A stretch of DNA of 64,000 nt from AP-15 sp963790875 (GCA_963790875.1 CAWBQT010000017.1:1-64000), one strand, 5' to 3'; positions 34,749-43,808 are shown, numbered from the stretch's first letter. Notes: generated by a model from the sequence alone, not told the origin. Translations and numbers: made by a program.

Positions 34749-35879
34749 ATGAATGAGAGGATCGCACGCTTTCTTGCCGATCATGTTCCTGAAACGCCGT
34801 GCCTCGTCGTCGACCTCGACGTGATCGCGGAGGCATATGATGAGCTGCGCCGGCACTTGCCGTTGGCGCGCGTGTTTTATGCGGTGAAGGCGAACCCGGC
34901 GCCCGAGATCGTCGCCATGCTCGAGCGCAAGGGCGCCAATTTCGACGTCGCGAGCCGCGGCGAAATCGAGCTCTGCCTGGGTGGCGGCTCCGGCGCCGAG
35001 CGGTTGTCCTTTGGCAACACGATAAAGAAAGAAAAGGATATCGCCTTCGCCTACGAGGCGGGTTTGCGGCTTTTTGCCTTCGACAGCGTCCATGAACTCG
35101 ACAAACTCGTCCGCGCCGCACCCGGGGCGAGCGTTTTCTGTCGCATCCTCGTTCCCTGCGATGGCGCCGAATGGCCGCTTTCGCGCAAATTCGGCTGCGC
35201 CCCGGAAATGGCGATCGCGCTGTTGCGCCAGGCGCGCGATCGCGGGCTCGATCCATACGGCGTCTCGTTCCATGTCGGCTCGCAACAGACCGATCCGAGC
35301 CAGTGGAACCACGCGGTCGGCACTGCCGCGCGCATGTTCTCGGCGCTCGCTGAGGCCGATATCGATCTTCGCATGGTCAACATCGGCGGCGGGTTCCCGG
35401 CGCATTATCGCAGCGCCGTGCCGGAGATCGAGCAGTTTAGCGACGCGGTAATGACGGCAATCACCCGGCATTTCGGCAACCGCCTCCCAGAAATTATCGT
35501 CGAGCCGGGGCGCTCGCTGGTCGGCGATGCGGGCATCATCCAGAGCGAGGTGGTGCTGATTTCGGAAAAGGGCGGCGGCGACGGCAAGCGCTGGGTGTAC
35601 CTCGACGTCGGCAAGTTCAACGGTCTCGCCGAGACAATGGACGAAAGTATCAAATACCGCATCCTGACGCCGGGACGCGGCGGCGCCGTCGGCCCGGTCG
35701 TGCTCGCCGGTCCGACCTGCGACAGCGCCGACATCCTTTACGAGAAGACCGAGTATCGCCTGCCGCTCGGCCTCGAGGTAGGCGACAAGGTCGAGATCAT
35801 GTCGGCCGGCGCCTATACCGCGAGTTACGCTTCGGTCGGGTTCAACGGCTTCTCACCGATCCGCACCTACTGCATCTGA
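34749..35879 (+). CDS. Ornithine/lysine decarboxylase, type III (alanine-racemase fold)
   Basis: A 376-residue PLP enzyme. The PLP lysine is Lys47 in FYAVKANP; HVGSQQTDPSQW, NIGGGFPAHY and EPGRSLVGDAG shape the cofactor site; the active-site cysteine is Cys324 in GPTCDSAD. This is the eukaryotic-like ODC/LDC type found in alphaproteobacteria, producing putrescine or cadaverine. ATG 34749 (MNERIARFLADHV) fits the family start; 34737 and 34713 are in-frame alternatives. Putrescine would supply the homospermidine synthase encoded at 12359. Its 3' end overlaps the convergent DUF1194 gene by 13 bases. Confidence 0.92.
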   Translation: MNERIARFLADHVPETPCLVVDLDVIAEAYDELRRHLPLARVFYAVKANPAPEIVAMLERKGANFDVASRGEIELCLGGGSGAERLSFGNTIKKEKDIAFAYEAGLRLFAFDSVHELDKLVRAAPGASVFCRILVPCDGAEWPLSRKFGCAPEMAIALLRQARDRGLDPYGVSFHVGSQQTDPSQWNHAVGTAARMFSALAEADIDLRMVNIGGGFPAHYRSAVPEIEQFSDAVMTAITRHFGNRLPEIIVEPGRSLVGDAGIIQSEVVLISEKGGGDGKRWVYLDVGKFNGLAETMDESIKYRILTPGRGGAVGPVVLAGPTCDSADILYEKTEYRLPLGLEVGDKVEIMSAGAYTASYASVGFNGFSPIRTYCI

Positions 35880-36640
35880 GCGGGGCCTGCGGGCCCGGCG
35901 GTCGCGGGAGGGCGCCATCGGGCCGTCCAACGGGGGTCATTGGTCAGCACGGCGCCGCCCGCGCCTGCCACCTCCTCGACGAGCTTCTTCAGCATCGCCT
36001 CGCCAAAGCTCGCCTCGCTGCGCGCGGCCAGAACGAAAGCGCCGGGACCGCCGATGACCGCGTCGCGATAATACTCATCGAGCCAGGGTTCCGAGGTCAG
36101 GATCGCGAGCCCGTTGATCGTGATCCCGGCCGCGACGATCCGGTCGCGCGCCGCCGCCGGCGGCAGGCCAAGATTGGCGATGCCGTCGCCCGATATGTCG
36201 ATCGTCCGCCGCACCGCAGGTTCGGGCAGGTGGTCGAACTGTCGGGCGGCGGCGAGCAAGGCCGGACCAATCGCGGTGCGACCGCGCGAACTGCGCCCCG
36301 CGCCGTGCACCGCTGCGGCAAAGGCCGCGGCGCTTTTCGCATCGGCGACCCGCTGCCAGTCGGTGGCGATCGCAATCGCTCCCGGATCCGACCATTCGAG
36401 GAACAGAGCCTCGATGCCGCCGGCGACGGCGGCAATTGCCTCGGCGAGGCGCGCGTTTTCGAAGGCCCGGGAAATGCCGTCTCGCTGCAATACGAAGCTG
36501 TCTGCGTCGACACTGGCCGAGACATCGATCGCCAGCACGACGGCGAGCGCCGCCGCGCGCGCCACCCCATGCGCTGGCCCGGCGGACAAGAGAGCGGCGA
36601 AGAGCGCGATCGAAAGACGGGCCGAGCTGGGGCGTAGCAT
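35867..36640 (-). CDS. DUF1194 (von Willebrand factor A-like) exported protein
   Basis: A 257-residue protein with an N-terminal signal peptide (LSIALFAALLSAGPAHGVARA, cleaved near residue 26-30). The metal-site motif AIDVSASVD (DxSxS) near residues 38-46 and IDISGDGIANLG mark a VWA-like fold; the whole matches DUF1194, an uncharacterised periplasmic family of alphaproteobacteria. It presumably binds a partner through its metal site. It is convergent with the decarboxylase gene. Confidence 0.88.
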   Translation of the reverse strand: MLRPSSARLSIALFAALLSAGPAHGVARAAALAVVLAIDVSASVDADSFVLQRDGISRAFENARLAEAIAAVAGGIEALFLEWSDPGAIAIATDWQRVADAKSAAAFAAAVHGAGRSSRGRTAIGPALLAAARQFDHLPEPAVRRTIDISGDGIANLGLPPAAARDRIVAAGITINGLAILTSEPWLDEYYRDAVIGGPGAFVLAARSEASFGEAMLKKLVEEVAGAGGAVLTNDPRWTARWRPPATAGPAGPAQMQ

Positions 36641-36880
36641 GGTGACGAGGGCAGCCTCTTCAGCGAGGCGGGGCCCAGCCTAGCTCCGGCCTGTCAGCGA
36701 GACCACCGGCTTTGCGCCGGCGCACCCGCCGCACCATTGCCAGCCTGGCGGCGCTGCAGGTAGTATCGCGCACCCGGGCGACAACCGCCCGCAGCGGGAA
36801 TGCGGCGACGCGTTCCCGACTAAGCATCTGGCCGTGTTGCGGCACCGGCGCGGGCCGGTGAGTGAGCGGGAGGGCGCGGC

Positions 36881-38290
36881 ATGCTCGAATTGATGGAGCA
36901 GCAAACCAAGCTGACGGCAAATCAGTGGAAAATCGCGCTCGCCGCCACACTCGGCGACATGCTTGATTTTTTTGACTTTCTGTTGATTGGTTTCATTCTG
37001 GCATATATCGTCAAAGACTGGCATCTGACCTATGGTCAATCGGGCTTGATCTTGCTCGCTTCGGGCATTATCGCGCCGTTCGGCTCGATGTTTTACGGTT
37101 GGCTGGCCGACAAGATCGGCCGGCGCAAGGTCATGATGCTGACCGTGTTGAATGTCTCGATCGCAACCGGGGCGATGGCGGTGACCCCGGAAGGGGCGTG
37201 GCTGTATCTCGTCTTCTGGCGGTTCCTCGTCGGCTTCGGCACGACCGGTCTCTATTCGGTCGACATCACCCTGATGCAGGAGTTTGTGCCGTCGTCGAAG
37301 CGCGGGTGGATCACCGGGTTGACAACAACGATGCTGCCGGCCGGTTTTCTGATGGGTGCGCTGCTCGGCGCCTTTGCGGCGCCCTATATCGGCTGGCGCG
37401 GCATGTTCGCAATCGGACTGCTGCCGGCGCTGCTGACGCTATACATCCGGGCCTGGGTTCCGGAATCGCCGTATTGGTTGCTCCGCCGAGGACGACCGGC
37501 CGAGGCGCGGCAGTCGCTCGCTTGGGCGCTGCAGATGGACCCGAGCCAGATCCAATTGCCGACGAGCCTTCCGGAGCCCGAGAAAACCCGCTGGCTCGAA
37601 CTCTTCAGATACCCGCGCAGCATCATCGTCGGCTGTCTGACCGGGTTGACCCAGACCGGTGGGGTCGCCTTGGCCCTGTGGCAAGTGACCTTGTTCGTCA
37701 TGGTGCTGAAGATCACCCCGCCCGAAGCCTCCAAGCTGGTGATCTGGATCAGCCTCGTGGCGATTGCCGGCAGGTTCTTCTGCTCCTGGATCTCGGATGC
37801 CTGGGGCCGCCGCGCCTCAGGCGTCGTCAGCTGTCTCGCCGGGGCGCTGTTCATGTCGCTCGCCGGCTATCTGCACAACGTCTTCATCGGCGGCCTGTCG
37901 ATGTTCTTCCTGATGATCCTGATCCAGAGCTTCTTTGGATCAGGCAATTATTCGATCGTCGGCCCCTATATGGGCGAGTTGTGGCCGGCCCGGCTGCGCG
38001 GCAGCGGCATGGGCCTCGTCTATGGCGTCGGCAATCTCGGCAAGTTTATCGGCCCGGCCGGGTTGGCGCTGATCGCCGGTTCGTCGAACTTCGTCAGCCC
38101 GAAGGCGACCCTCGACGCGCTCGTGCCGGGGTTCAACTATTTCGCCTTTTGGTACGTGCTCGGCGCGTTGGCCTTCTGGTGGATCGGCTTCGAGACCGCC
38201 GGCCGCACGATCGAAGAAATCGACAGCACTCTCAGCGGAACGCGGTCAGCCGCCGCCGCGACAGTCGGGCATCGCGCCGCCGGCAACTGA
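36881..38290 (+). CDS. MFS transporter, metabolite:H+ symporter type
   Basis: A 469-residue carrier with about 12 membrane helices. The family signature GWLADKIGRRKVMM follows the second helix, and a related SWISDAWGRRASGV lies in the second half. The cytoplasmic N terminus MLELMEQQTKLTANQWK leads into LGDMLDFFDFLLIGFILAYI, the form seen in aromatic-acid and dicarboxylate symporters of the SHS/AAHS groups. The neighbouring convergent genes encode two 2-hydroxyacid oxidases, so a hydroxyacid such as lactate, glycolate or mandelate is a reasonable cargo guess. ATG 36881 has GGGAGGG upstream. Confidence 0.88.
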   Translation: MLELMEQQTKLTANQWKIALAATLGDMLDFFDFLLIGFILAYIVKDWHLTYGQSGLILLASGIIAPFGSMFYGWLADKIGRRKVMMLTVLNVSIATGAMAVTPEGAWLYLVFWRFLVGFGTTGLYSVDITLMQEFVPSSKRGWITGLTTTMLPAGFLMGALLGAFAAPYIGWRGMFAIGLLPALLTLYIRAWVPESPYWLLRRGRPAEARQSLAWALQMDPSQIQLPTSLPEPEKTRWLELFRYPRSIIVGCLTGLTQTGGVALALWQVTLFVMVLKITPPEASKLVIWISLVAIAGRFFCSWISDAWGRRASGVVSCLAGALFMSLAGYLHNVFIGGLSMFFLMILIQSFFGSGNYSIVGPYMGELWPARLRGSGMGLVYGVGNLGKFIGPAGLALIAGSSNFVSPKATLDALVPGFNYFAFWYVLGALAFWWIGFETAGRTIEEIDSTLSGTRSAAAATVGHRAAGN

Positions 38291-38317
38291 ACAAGACCCG
38301 GCCGACGGACCGCACGC

Positions 38318-39511
38318 TCAGCGGTTGCGGGTCCAGTCGTCGCGCCACAGGAAATCGGGGCCGAGCTCGGCGATGCTCGGGCAGCCGACCTGCGCCATGA
38401 CGAGATCGATCTCGTTGCGGAAGATGTCGACCGCTTTCTTGACCCCCGCGACCCCGCCGGCGACGGCGCCGTAAAGCGTCGGCCGACCGAAAAACACGAA
38501 CCGCGCGCCGAGGCAGAGCGCGATCAGGATGTCGGCGCCGCGGCGCACCCCGCTATCGAGCATGACGGTCAGCCGATCGCCGACCGCGGCCGCGATCGCC
38601 GGCAGAGCGTCGAGCGAGGCCGGCGCCTGGTCGAGCTGACGGCCGCCATGGTTCGAGACGATAATCCCGTCGACGCCGAGTTCGGCGGCGCGGACCGCGT
38701 CGGCCGGGTGCAGCAGTCCCTTGACGACGAGCGGCCGGGGGAACAACCGGCGGTAACGCTCCAGATCGCGCCAGGTCTGCGCTGCGGCCGGGGTCTGGCT
38801 GCGGCCCAGCGCGATCGCCGCGGCCTTATCGGCCCCGTCGCCGGCATGCGGCGCCCAGTTCCCCAGGGTCGGCGCGCCGCCATGCCGCACATAGTCGATG
38901 ACCCAGCGGGGATGGGTCATCGCCTCCAACAGGATCGCCGGCTTGAGCTTGAGCGCCTCGACGACGCCGCCGTTGCGCACGGTCGCAAAACCGTTGCGCC
39001 AATTGCGCTCGCGCTTCGAATGCACAGGCACGTCGACGGTCAGCACCAGGGCATCGACCCCGCAATCGCGGGCCCGGCCGATCAACGCATCCGACAGGTT
39101 GCCGTCCCTGGCGGCGTAGAGCTGAAACCAGGTGTTGTTGGGGGCGATGCGGACCGCTTCCTCCATCGCGGCATTGCTGCCGCCGGACATGATGTAGGGG
39201 ATGTTCGCCGCGGCCGCGGCCTCGGCCAGCAGCAGATCACCGTCACGCCGATAGAGGCCGGCGCCGCCGGTCGGCGAAATGCCGAACGGGCTCGCATAGA
39301 TGTGTCCGAAGATCGTCGCCGACTGGTCGCGCACCGACACGTCGACGAGATAGCGCGGCAGCAGCCGATGCTTGTGAAAGGCGGCGCGGTTGCGTGCGAG
39401 GCCGCGCTCGTCTTCGAGCCCGCCTTCGATGAAGTCGAAGATGATCTTCGGCAGCTTGCGTTTGGCGATGCGGTGCAGATCTTCGATGTTGACGGCATGC
39501 TCGAGCTTCAT
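38318..39511 (-). CDS. FMN-dependent alpha-hydroxyacid oxidase/dehydrogenase, copy 1
   Basis: A 397-residue enzyme of the glycolate oxidase/lactate dehydrogenase (LldD)/mandelate dehydrogenase family. Visible are FDFIEGGLEDERGL, ASPFGISPTGGAGLYR, the FMN region TVDVPVHSKRERNWRNGF, PLVVKGLLHPADAVRA with the FMN lysine, and SNHGGRQLDQAPASLDALP with the catalytic histidine. The reading frame stays open upstream into the neighbouring gene, but the ATG at 39511 gives the family start and the same length as the second copy. Copies 1 and 2 are close paralogues in tandem, 44 bases apart. Substrate is not predictable from sequence. Confidence 0.92.
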   Translation of the reverse strand: MKLEHAVNIEDLHRIAKRKLPKIIFDFIEGGLEDERGLARNRAAFHKHRLLPRYLVDVSVRDQSATIFGHIYASPFGISPTGGAGLYRRDGDLLLAEAAAAANIPYIMSGGSNAAMEEAVRIAPNNTWFQLYAARDGNLSDALIGRARDCGVDALVLTVDVPVHSKRERNWRNGFATVRNGGVVEALKLKPAILLEAMTHPRWVIDYVRHGGAPTLGNWAPHAGDGADKAAAIALGRSQTPAAAQTWRDLERYRRLFPRPLVVKGLLHPADAVRAAELGVDGIIVSNHGGRQLDQAPASLDALPAIAAAVGDRLTVMLDSGVRRGADILIALCLGARFVFFGRPTLYGAVAGGVAGVKKAVDIFRNEIDLVMAQVGCPSIAELGPDFLWRDDWTRNR

Positions 39512-39555
39512 CGACGGCGCTCTCCCAAAGATTTTCGCAGGCCCGCCACGCACGG

Positions 39556-40749
39556 TCAGGCGTTTCTCGGCCAGTCGTCGCGCCACAGGAAATCGGGGCC
39601 GAGCTCGGCGAGGCTCGGGCAGCCGATCTGCGCCATGACGAGATCGATCTCGTTGCGGAAGATGTCGATCGCCTTCTTGACCCCCGGGATGCCGCCGGCG
39701 GCGGCGCCGTAAAGCGTCGGCCGTCCCATGAAGACGAAGCGCGCGCCGAGGCAAAGCGCAATCAGGATGTCGGCGCCGCGCCTGACGCCGCTGTCGAGCA
39801 TGACGGTCAGCCGGTCGCCGACCGCGTTCTTGATCGCCGGCATTACGTCGAGCGAAGCCGGCGCCTGATCGAGCTGACGGCCGCCATGGTTCGAGACGAT
39901 GATACCGTCGACGCCGATCTCGGCGGCGCGGATCGCATCGCCCGGGTGCATGATCCCCTTGACGACGAGATGGCGCGGGAACAGGCGCCGATAGGTTTCG
40001 AGATCGCGCCAAGTCTGCCCGCTGTACGGCATCAGCGAGCGAGAGAAATTGTAGACTTCCTCGGCGTCGGCGCCGCTCGGCGCATAGGGCTGCCAATTCT
40101 GCAGCATCGGCGTCCCGCCGCCATGCTTCAGATATTCGACGATCCAGCCGGGGTGGGTCAGCGCCTCGAGGAGGATTGCCGGCTTGAGGCTTAGCGCCTG
40201 CCACAGCCCGCCTCGGACATTGGCAAAGCCGTTTCTGATGTTGCGCTCGCGCTTTGCGCCGACCGGCACGTCGACGGTGAGCACCAGCGCGTCGAGCCCG
40301 GCATCGGCGGTCCGGCGGATCATATCCTCGCGGACCTTGGCGTCGCTCGCGGCGTAGAGCTGGTACCAGGTGTTCTTCGGCGCGACCCGCGCCGCCGCCT
40401 CGACCGCTTCGTTGCTGGCGCCCGACATGATGTAGGGAATGTTCGCCTCGGCCGCTGCCTCGGCCAGCATTAGATCGCCGCCGGGGCGGAACAGCCCGGC
40501 CCCGCCGGTCGGCGAAATGCCGAACGGGCTCGCGTAGATACGACCGAACAGGCTCGCCGTCTGATCGCGTTGCGAGACATCGACGAGGTAGCGCGGCAGC
40601 AACAGATGCTTGTGAAAGGCCGAGGTGTTGCGTTCGAGACCGCGCTCGTCCTCAAGGCCGCCCTCGATGAAGTCGAAGGCGATCTTCGGCAGCCGCCGCT
40701 TCGCCAGCCGATGCAAGTCTTCGATATTGATCGCGTTGCTCAGTCTCAT
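39556..40749 (-). CDS. FMN-dependent alpha-hydroxyacid oxidase/dehydrogenase, copy 2
   Basis: A 397-residue tandem paralogue of the downstream gene with the same motifs: FDFIEGGLEDERGLERN, ASPFGISPTGGAGLFR, TVDVPVGAKRERNIRNGF, LVVKGIMHPGDAIRA and SNHGGRQLDQAPASLDVMP. The two differ most between residues 180 and 250 (YAPSGADAEEVYNFSRSL here, a region that shapes substrate access), suggesting divergence in specificity after duplication. First gene of the pair, preceded by an 850-bp non-coding stretch. Confidence 0.92.
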   Translation of the reverse strand: MRLSNAINIEDLHRLAKRRLPKIAFDFIEGGLEDERGLERNTSAFHKHLLLPRYLVDVSQRDQTASLFGRIYASPFGISPTGGAGLFRPGGDLMLAEAAAEANIPYIMSGASNEAVEAAARVAPKNTWYQLYAASDAKVREDMIRRTADAGLDALVLTVDVPVGAKRERNIRNGFANVRGGLWQALSLKPAILLEALTHPGWIVEYLKHGGGTPMLQNWQPYAPSGADAEEVYNFSRSLMPYSGQTWRDLETYRRLFPRHLVVKGIMHPGDAIRAAEIGVDGIIVSNHGGRQLDQAPASLDVMPAIKNAVGDRLTVMLDSGVRRGADILIALCLGARFVFMGRPTLYGAAAGGIPGVKKAIDIFRNEIDLVMAQIGCPSLAELGPDFLWRDDWPRNA

Positions 40750-41602
40750 ACTTTCCGGCTTCCACGCCCAAATTCCGATCCGGCACAGGATTGCGTATTT
40801 CTGCAGAGCGCGACAACGCAGATTTGCGTCGCGCGCGGCAGCTTCCCGCTATCCGCAGCCCGCCGCCCGCGTGGCCAACCGATCACCGGCGAAGAACAGC
40901 GGGTTCAGGGTTTGACTGCGCTCTCCGCGGCCACCTGGGTGAGATGTGCCGAAATTAGCTATTTTCCGGCGCAAAAATCGGGTTTCGAAAGAGGTTCGGC
41001 TGCGCAGGACTTCGCAGAAGCCTTCGAGCTTCCCTGGTCAATGGGAATATACCGGGAAAAATCGCGCTCAGGCTCGACCGGGCGAAAATAATGCCATCTT
41101 TATCAATAACTTGGCAAGAAATTCCCTAGTAAGGCAACAGGGAAATAAATTCGCCCGAACACGGAATTAAATCGGCCGAACAGGGAAAGCCGGGGAATTG
41201 CCGGACCCCGTCCCGCCGCCCGCCAGTTTGAGCGGCGAAAATGGCCCAGGATATTCAAAGCGCGATTGTCGCAATTTCGTAGCAGAACGATCGTGATTTG
41301 TCAATGGGCACGGCCGGCCGGCCACCGCCTTGCGAGCCGTGCGGCCGCGAGGCGTCGTTGGCCTGCCGGGCGGCGAGTCTCGGCTGCCGACCCGCCGTCC
41401 ATCACCGGGAGGACCGCTCCTGTCATATGCGACGGGCCACCCACGAAAGTCCGATATTTGCGCCTGAAAGTAGCTGCGAAAGTTGTCGGTCGAAGACCCA
41501 CATGCTCCGACTTCTCATCCCTGATCAGACGAAGTGTCGATTTGCACCGACGGGCCGACCCCGCACCGCTGATGCTGACGTAATCCCCCGGGACCCGGCG
41601 CG
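40750..41602. other. Intergenic region without a supported gene
   Basis: This 853-bp region lies between the hydroxyacid oxidase pair and the receiver protein. Base composition falls locally (AT-rich around 41040-41190), where a GGGAA repeat cluster lies. Small frames after 41260 lack family-like sequence and are not called. Confidence 0.6.
41041..41200. repeat. GGGAA-type repeat cluster in AT-rich DNA
   Basis: Units such as ATGGGAATATACCGGGAAAA (41041), GAAATTCCCTAG (41118), CAGGGAAATAAATTCGCC (41138), ACGGAATTAAATCGGCC (41161), CAGGGAAA (41181) and GGGGAATTGCC (41192) occur in both orientations. The cluster resembles the terminal repeat zones of mobile elements and recalls the CCCGTC cluster at 7997-8163. 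No transposase remains nearby. A fossil element end is the favoured reading. Confidence 0.45.
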
Positions 41603-42019
41603 TCAGACGGCAGCCAGCACGTGCAGGACCTCGGCAACAAGATTTTCTTCGTCGACCGGCTTGCGCAGAATGGGACCCAGCGCTTCTCGCTCGACGCCAG
41701 GGATATCGTACGCCGTCACGTAGATAACCTTGAGGTCCGGCCTTCGCATGCGGGCCATCCGCGACAGCGCCAAGCCATTGACGCGCTGAGGCATGACGAT
41801 GTCGGAGATTAGCAGGTCGAGCCGTCGGGCGCTTTCGAGTTCCTCAAGCGCCAGCAGATAGTCCGGCGCGACCACGACCTCGAACTCTCTCGCGCGCAGC
41901 GCATGGGCGATCGCCGCGGCAGACCCGGCATCGTCGTCGACGACAAGGATTCGCGACACCGAGGACAAGGATGGCGCCGGCTCTGCCCCCGAAAAAGTTT
42001 TCTGCGAAGTCAAGGTCAC
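41603..42019 (-). CDS. Single-domain response regulator
   Basis: A 138-residue receiver protein. After about 22 variable residues, RILVVDDDAGSAAA carries the acidic pair, the phospho-acceptor is Asp73 in LLISDIVMP, the switch Thr is in VIYVTAYD and the conserved lysine is Lys120 in LRKPVDEENL. It has no output domain, so it acts by protein contact or as a phosphate relay. It is divergent from the Rsb/kinase operon (128-bp gap), which makes it a likely partner of the two hybrid kinases there. Confidence 0.9.
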   Translation of the reverse strand: MTLTSQKTFSGAEPAPSLSSVSRILVVDDDAGSAAAIAHALRAREFEVVVAPDYLLALEELESARRLDLLISDIVMPQRVNGLALSRMARMRRPDLKVIYVTAYDIPGVEREALGPILRKPVDEENLVAEVLHVLAAV

Positions 42020-42147
42020 GATGAGATATTTATCCGGTTACTGACCCGTGCGCAACCGAACACGCGCCTCCATCCGCTCTCGCTGATGGGACATGGGCGC
42101 AACGAGGGCGGAACCAACCCTCTTGCGGCACAATCTAAGAGGAAACG

Positions 42148-43023
42148 ATGGAAGGGAAAAGGATGACCGCCATCCCTCGTCTGCTGGCGGAAAACGAGCA
42201 GGCGTTGCTGAACGGTTGGTTGGAAACCCAGAAAAAATCCGGCGCGGTGCGCAGCGGCCAGCTCAGCGAGGCGGAGCTCGGCGAGAGCTGCCGCCGGCTG
42301 CTCGCTGCCTTGCGCGAAGGCGTGACCGGCGGGCAGGTCGAGGATATCAAGGCGCCTGCATGGGATCGTGCCCGAACCGTGCTCGAAGAGGTATCCCGCT
42401 CGCGCGCCGAACTCGGTCTAACCCCCTCCGAGACGGCGACATTTGTGTTTTCAATCAAGGAGCCGCTCTTCGCTCTGTTGCGCCGAGAAATGGGTGCGGA
42501 TCCGGATCGGCTCGCGGACGAAACCTGGACGGCGACATCGCTTATCGAAAAGCTCGGTCTCCATACCGTCGAAACCTACCTTAAGAGCCGAGAGGAGATC
42601 ATTCTGCGGCAGCAGCAGGAGCTGCTCGAACTTTCGACGCCGGTCGTGCGGCTGTGGGAGGGGGTGCTCGCGTTGCCGTTGATCGGGACGCTCGACAGCT
42701 CGCGCGCCCAGACCATCATGGAAAGCCTGCTCGAGCAAATTGTCACCTCCGGCGCGGAGATCGCGATCATCGACATCACCGGCGTGCCGACCGTCGACAC
42801 GCTGGTGGCGCAGCACCTGATCAAGACGGTGGCAGCCGCGCGACTGATGGGGGCAGATTGCATCATCAGCGGCATTCGGCCGCAGATCGCGCAGACTATC
42901 GTCCATCTCGGTCTCGATTTGGGAGTCGTCTCCAAGGCAACCATGGCCGACGCGCTCGCGCTGGCACTCCGTCGCCTCGGCAAGGTTGTGGCGGAAAGCC
43001 CCCGAGTGCGGCAGGAGCCCTGA
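42148..43023 (+). CDS. rsbR: RsbR-like stressosome scaffold/sensor protein
   Basis: A 291-residue protein. The N-terminal sensory part (about 1-150) is all-helical, with LLAENEQALLNGWLETQ and a signalling helix LKSREEIILRQQQELLELS. The C-terminal STAS domain reads IIDITGVPTVDTLVAQHLIK followed by GIRPQIAQTIVHLGLDL. Thr218 (VDT) and Thr250 (AQT) fall where RsbR proteins are phosphorylated by RsbT. An AGAGGAAACG site precedes ATG 42148; 42163 is an alternative start. First gene of the six-gene signalling operon. What the N-terminal domain senses is unknown. Confidence 0.92.
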   Translation: MEGKRMTAIPRLLAENEQALLNGWLETQKKSGAVRSGQLSEAELGESCRRLLAALREGVTGGQVEDIKAPAWDRARTVLEEVSRSRAELGLTPSETATFVFSIKEPLFALLRREMGADPDRLADETWTATSLIEKLGLHTVETYLKSREEIILRQQQELLELSTPVVRLWEGVLALPLIGTLDSSRAQTIMESLLEQIVTSGAEIAIIDITGVPTVDTLVAQHLIKTVAAARLMGADCIISGIRPQIAQTIVHLGLDLGVVSKATMADALALALRRLGKVVAESPRVRQEP

Positions 43024-43029
43024 TCCGTC

Positions 43030-43419
43030 ATGGCGGAAATCCCGGTACTCAAAATCGGCGACTGCCTGCTGGTTTCCATTCAGGTCGATATGCACGACCG
43101 CCTGGCGATGGCGCTGCAGGACGATCTGACCAATCGGATCGTGGCCGACGGGGCGCGCGGGGTCATGATCGACATCTCGGCGCTCGAGATCGTGGATTCT
43201 TTTATCGGCCGCATGCTCAACAACATCGCCGCGATGTCGCGGGTACTCGACGCGGTGACGGTCGTCGTCGGCATGCGGCCCGCTGTCGCCATCACTCTGG
43301 TCGAACTCGGGCTCTCCCTGACCGGCGTCCGCACGGCTCTCAACGTCGACAAAGGTCTCGCGTTGATCCGTCGGGCGATCGATGAGGAAGGGGGCGCGCT
43401 TGGTCGTCGAGAAGTCTGA
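43030..43419 (+). CDS. rsbS: RsbS-like STAS-domain antagonist
   Basis: A 129-residue single STAS domain: IPVLKIGDCLLVSIQVDMHD, MIDISALEIVDSFIGRMLNN, GMRPAVAITLVELGLSL. Ser57 in VDSF is the position phosphorylated by RsbT in known systems. RsbS with RsbR forms the stressosome core that holds RsbT until stress. It begins 6 bases after rsbR and overlaps the start of rsbT by 38 bases, which argues for coupled translation. Confidence 0.93.
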   Translation: MAEIPVLKIGDCLLVSIQVDMHDRLAMALQDDLTNRIVADGARGVMIDISALEIVDSFIGRMLNNIAAMSRVLDAVTVVVGMRPAVAITLVELGLSLTGVRTALNVDKGLALIRRAIDEEGGALGRREV

Positions 43420-43807
43420 CGCACTTGCGCTGCAAACCTCGGACGATGTCGTGCGCGCGCGCCAGGCCGTCCGGGCGAAGGCGATCGAGGCCGGGTTCGG
43501 GATCGTCGACCAGACCAAGCTCGTCACCGCGGCAAGTGAGATTGCTCGCAATACCGTCGATTACGGGGGCGGCGGCATCCTGCGTATCGAGCTCCTGCGC
43601 GATGGGCCGCGTCGCGGCGTCCAGCTGACCTTTTCCGATAACGGGCCCGGCATCGCCGATATCAAGGCCGCTATGACTGACGGGTTCACGACCGGCGGCG
43701 GGCTTGGCTTGGGATTGAGCGGCGCAAAGCGGTTATCGAGCGAATTTTCGATCGAATCGGTTCTCGGCAAGGGGACGACCGTCACCCTTGGGCGTTGGAA
43801 GCTCTAA
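43382..43807 (+). CDS. rsbT: RsbT-like serine/threonine kinase (switch protein)
   Basis: A 141-residue HATPase of the anti-sigma-factor-kinase type. N-box AASEIARNTVDYGGGG, G1 box FSDNGPGIADI and G2 region GGGLGLGLSGAKRLSSEF are all present. By family it phosphorylates RsbS and RsbR and, once released, activates a partner phosphatase. ATG 43382 gives a 7-residue N-terminal extension; TTG 43400 is an alternative start that would give the usual RsbT N terminus. One base separates it from the next gene. Confidence 0.92.
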   Translation: MRKGARLVVEKSDALALQTSDDVVRARQAVRAKAIEAGFGIVDQTKLVTAASEIARNTVDYGGGGILRIELLRDGPRRGVQLTFSDNGPGIADIKAAMTDGFTTGGGLGLGLSGAKRLSSEFSIESVLGKGTTVTLGRWKL

Positions 43808-43808
43808 G

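Noticed and set aside
38318..40204. A single 628-codon oxidase fusion
   Set aside because: The frame stays open into the second copy by chance; both copies have their own ATG and identical length of 397 residues.
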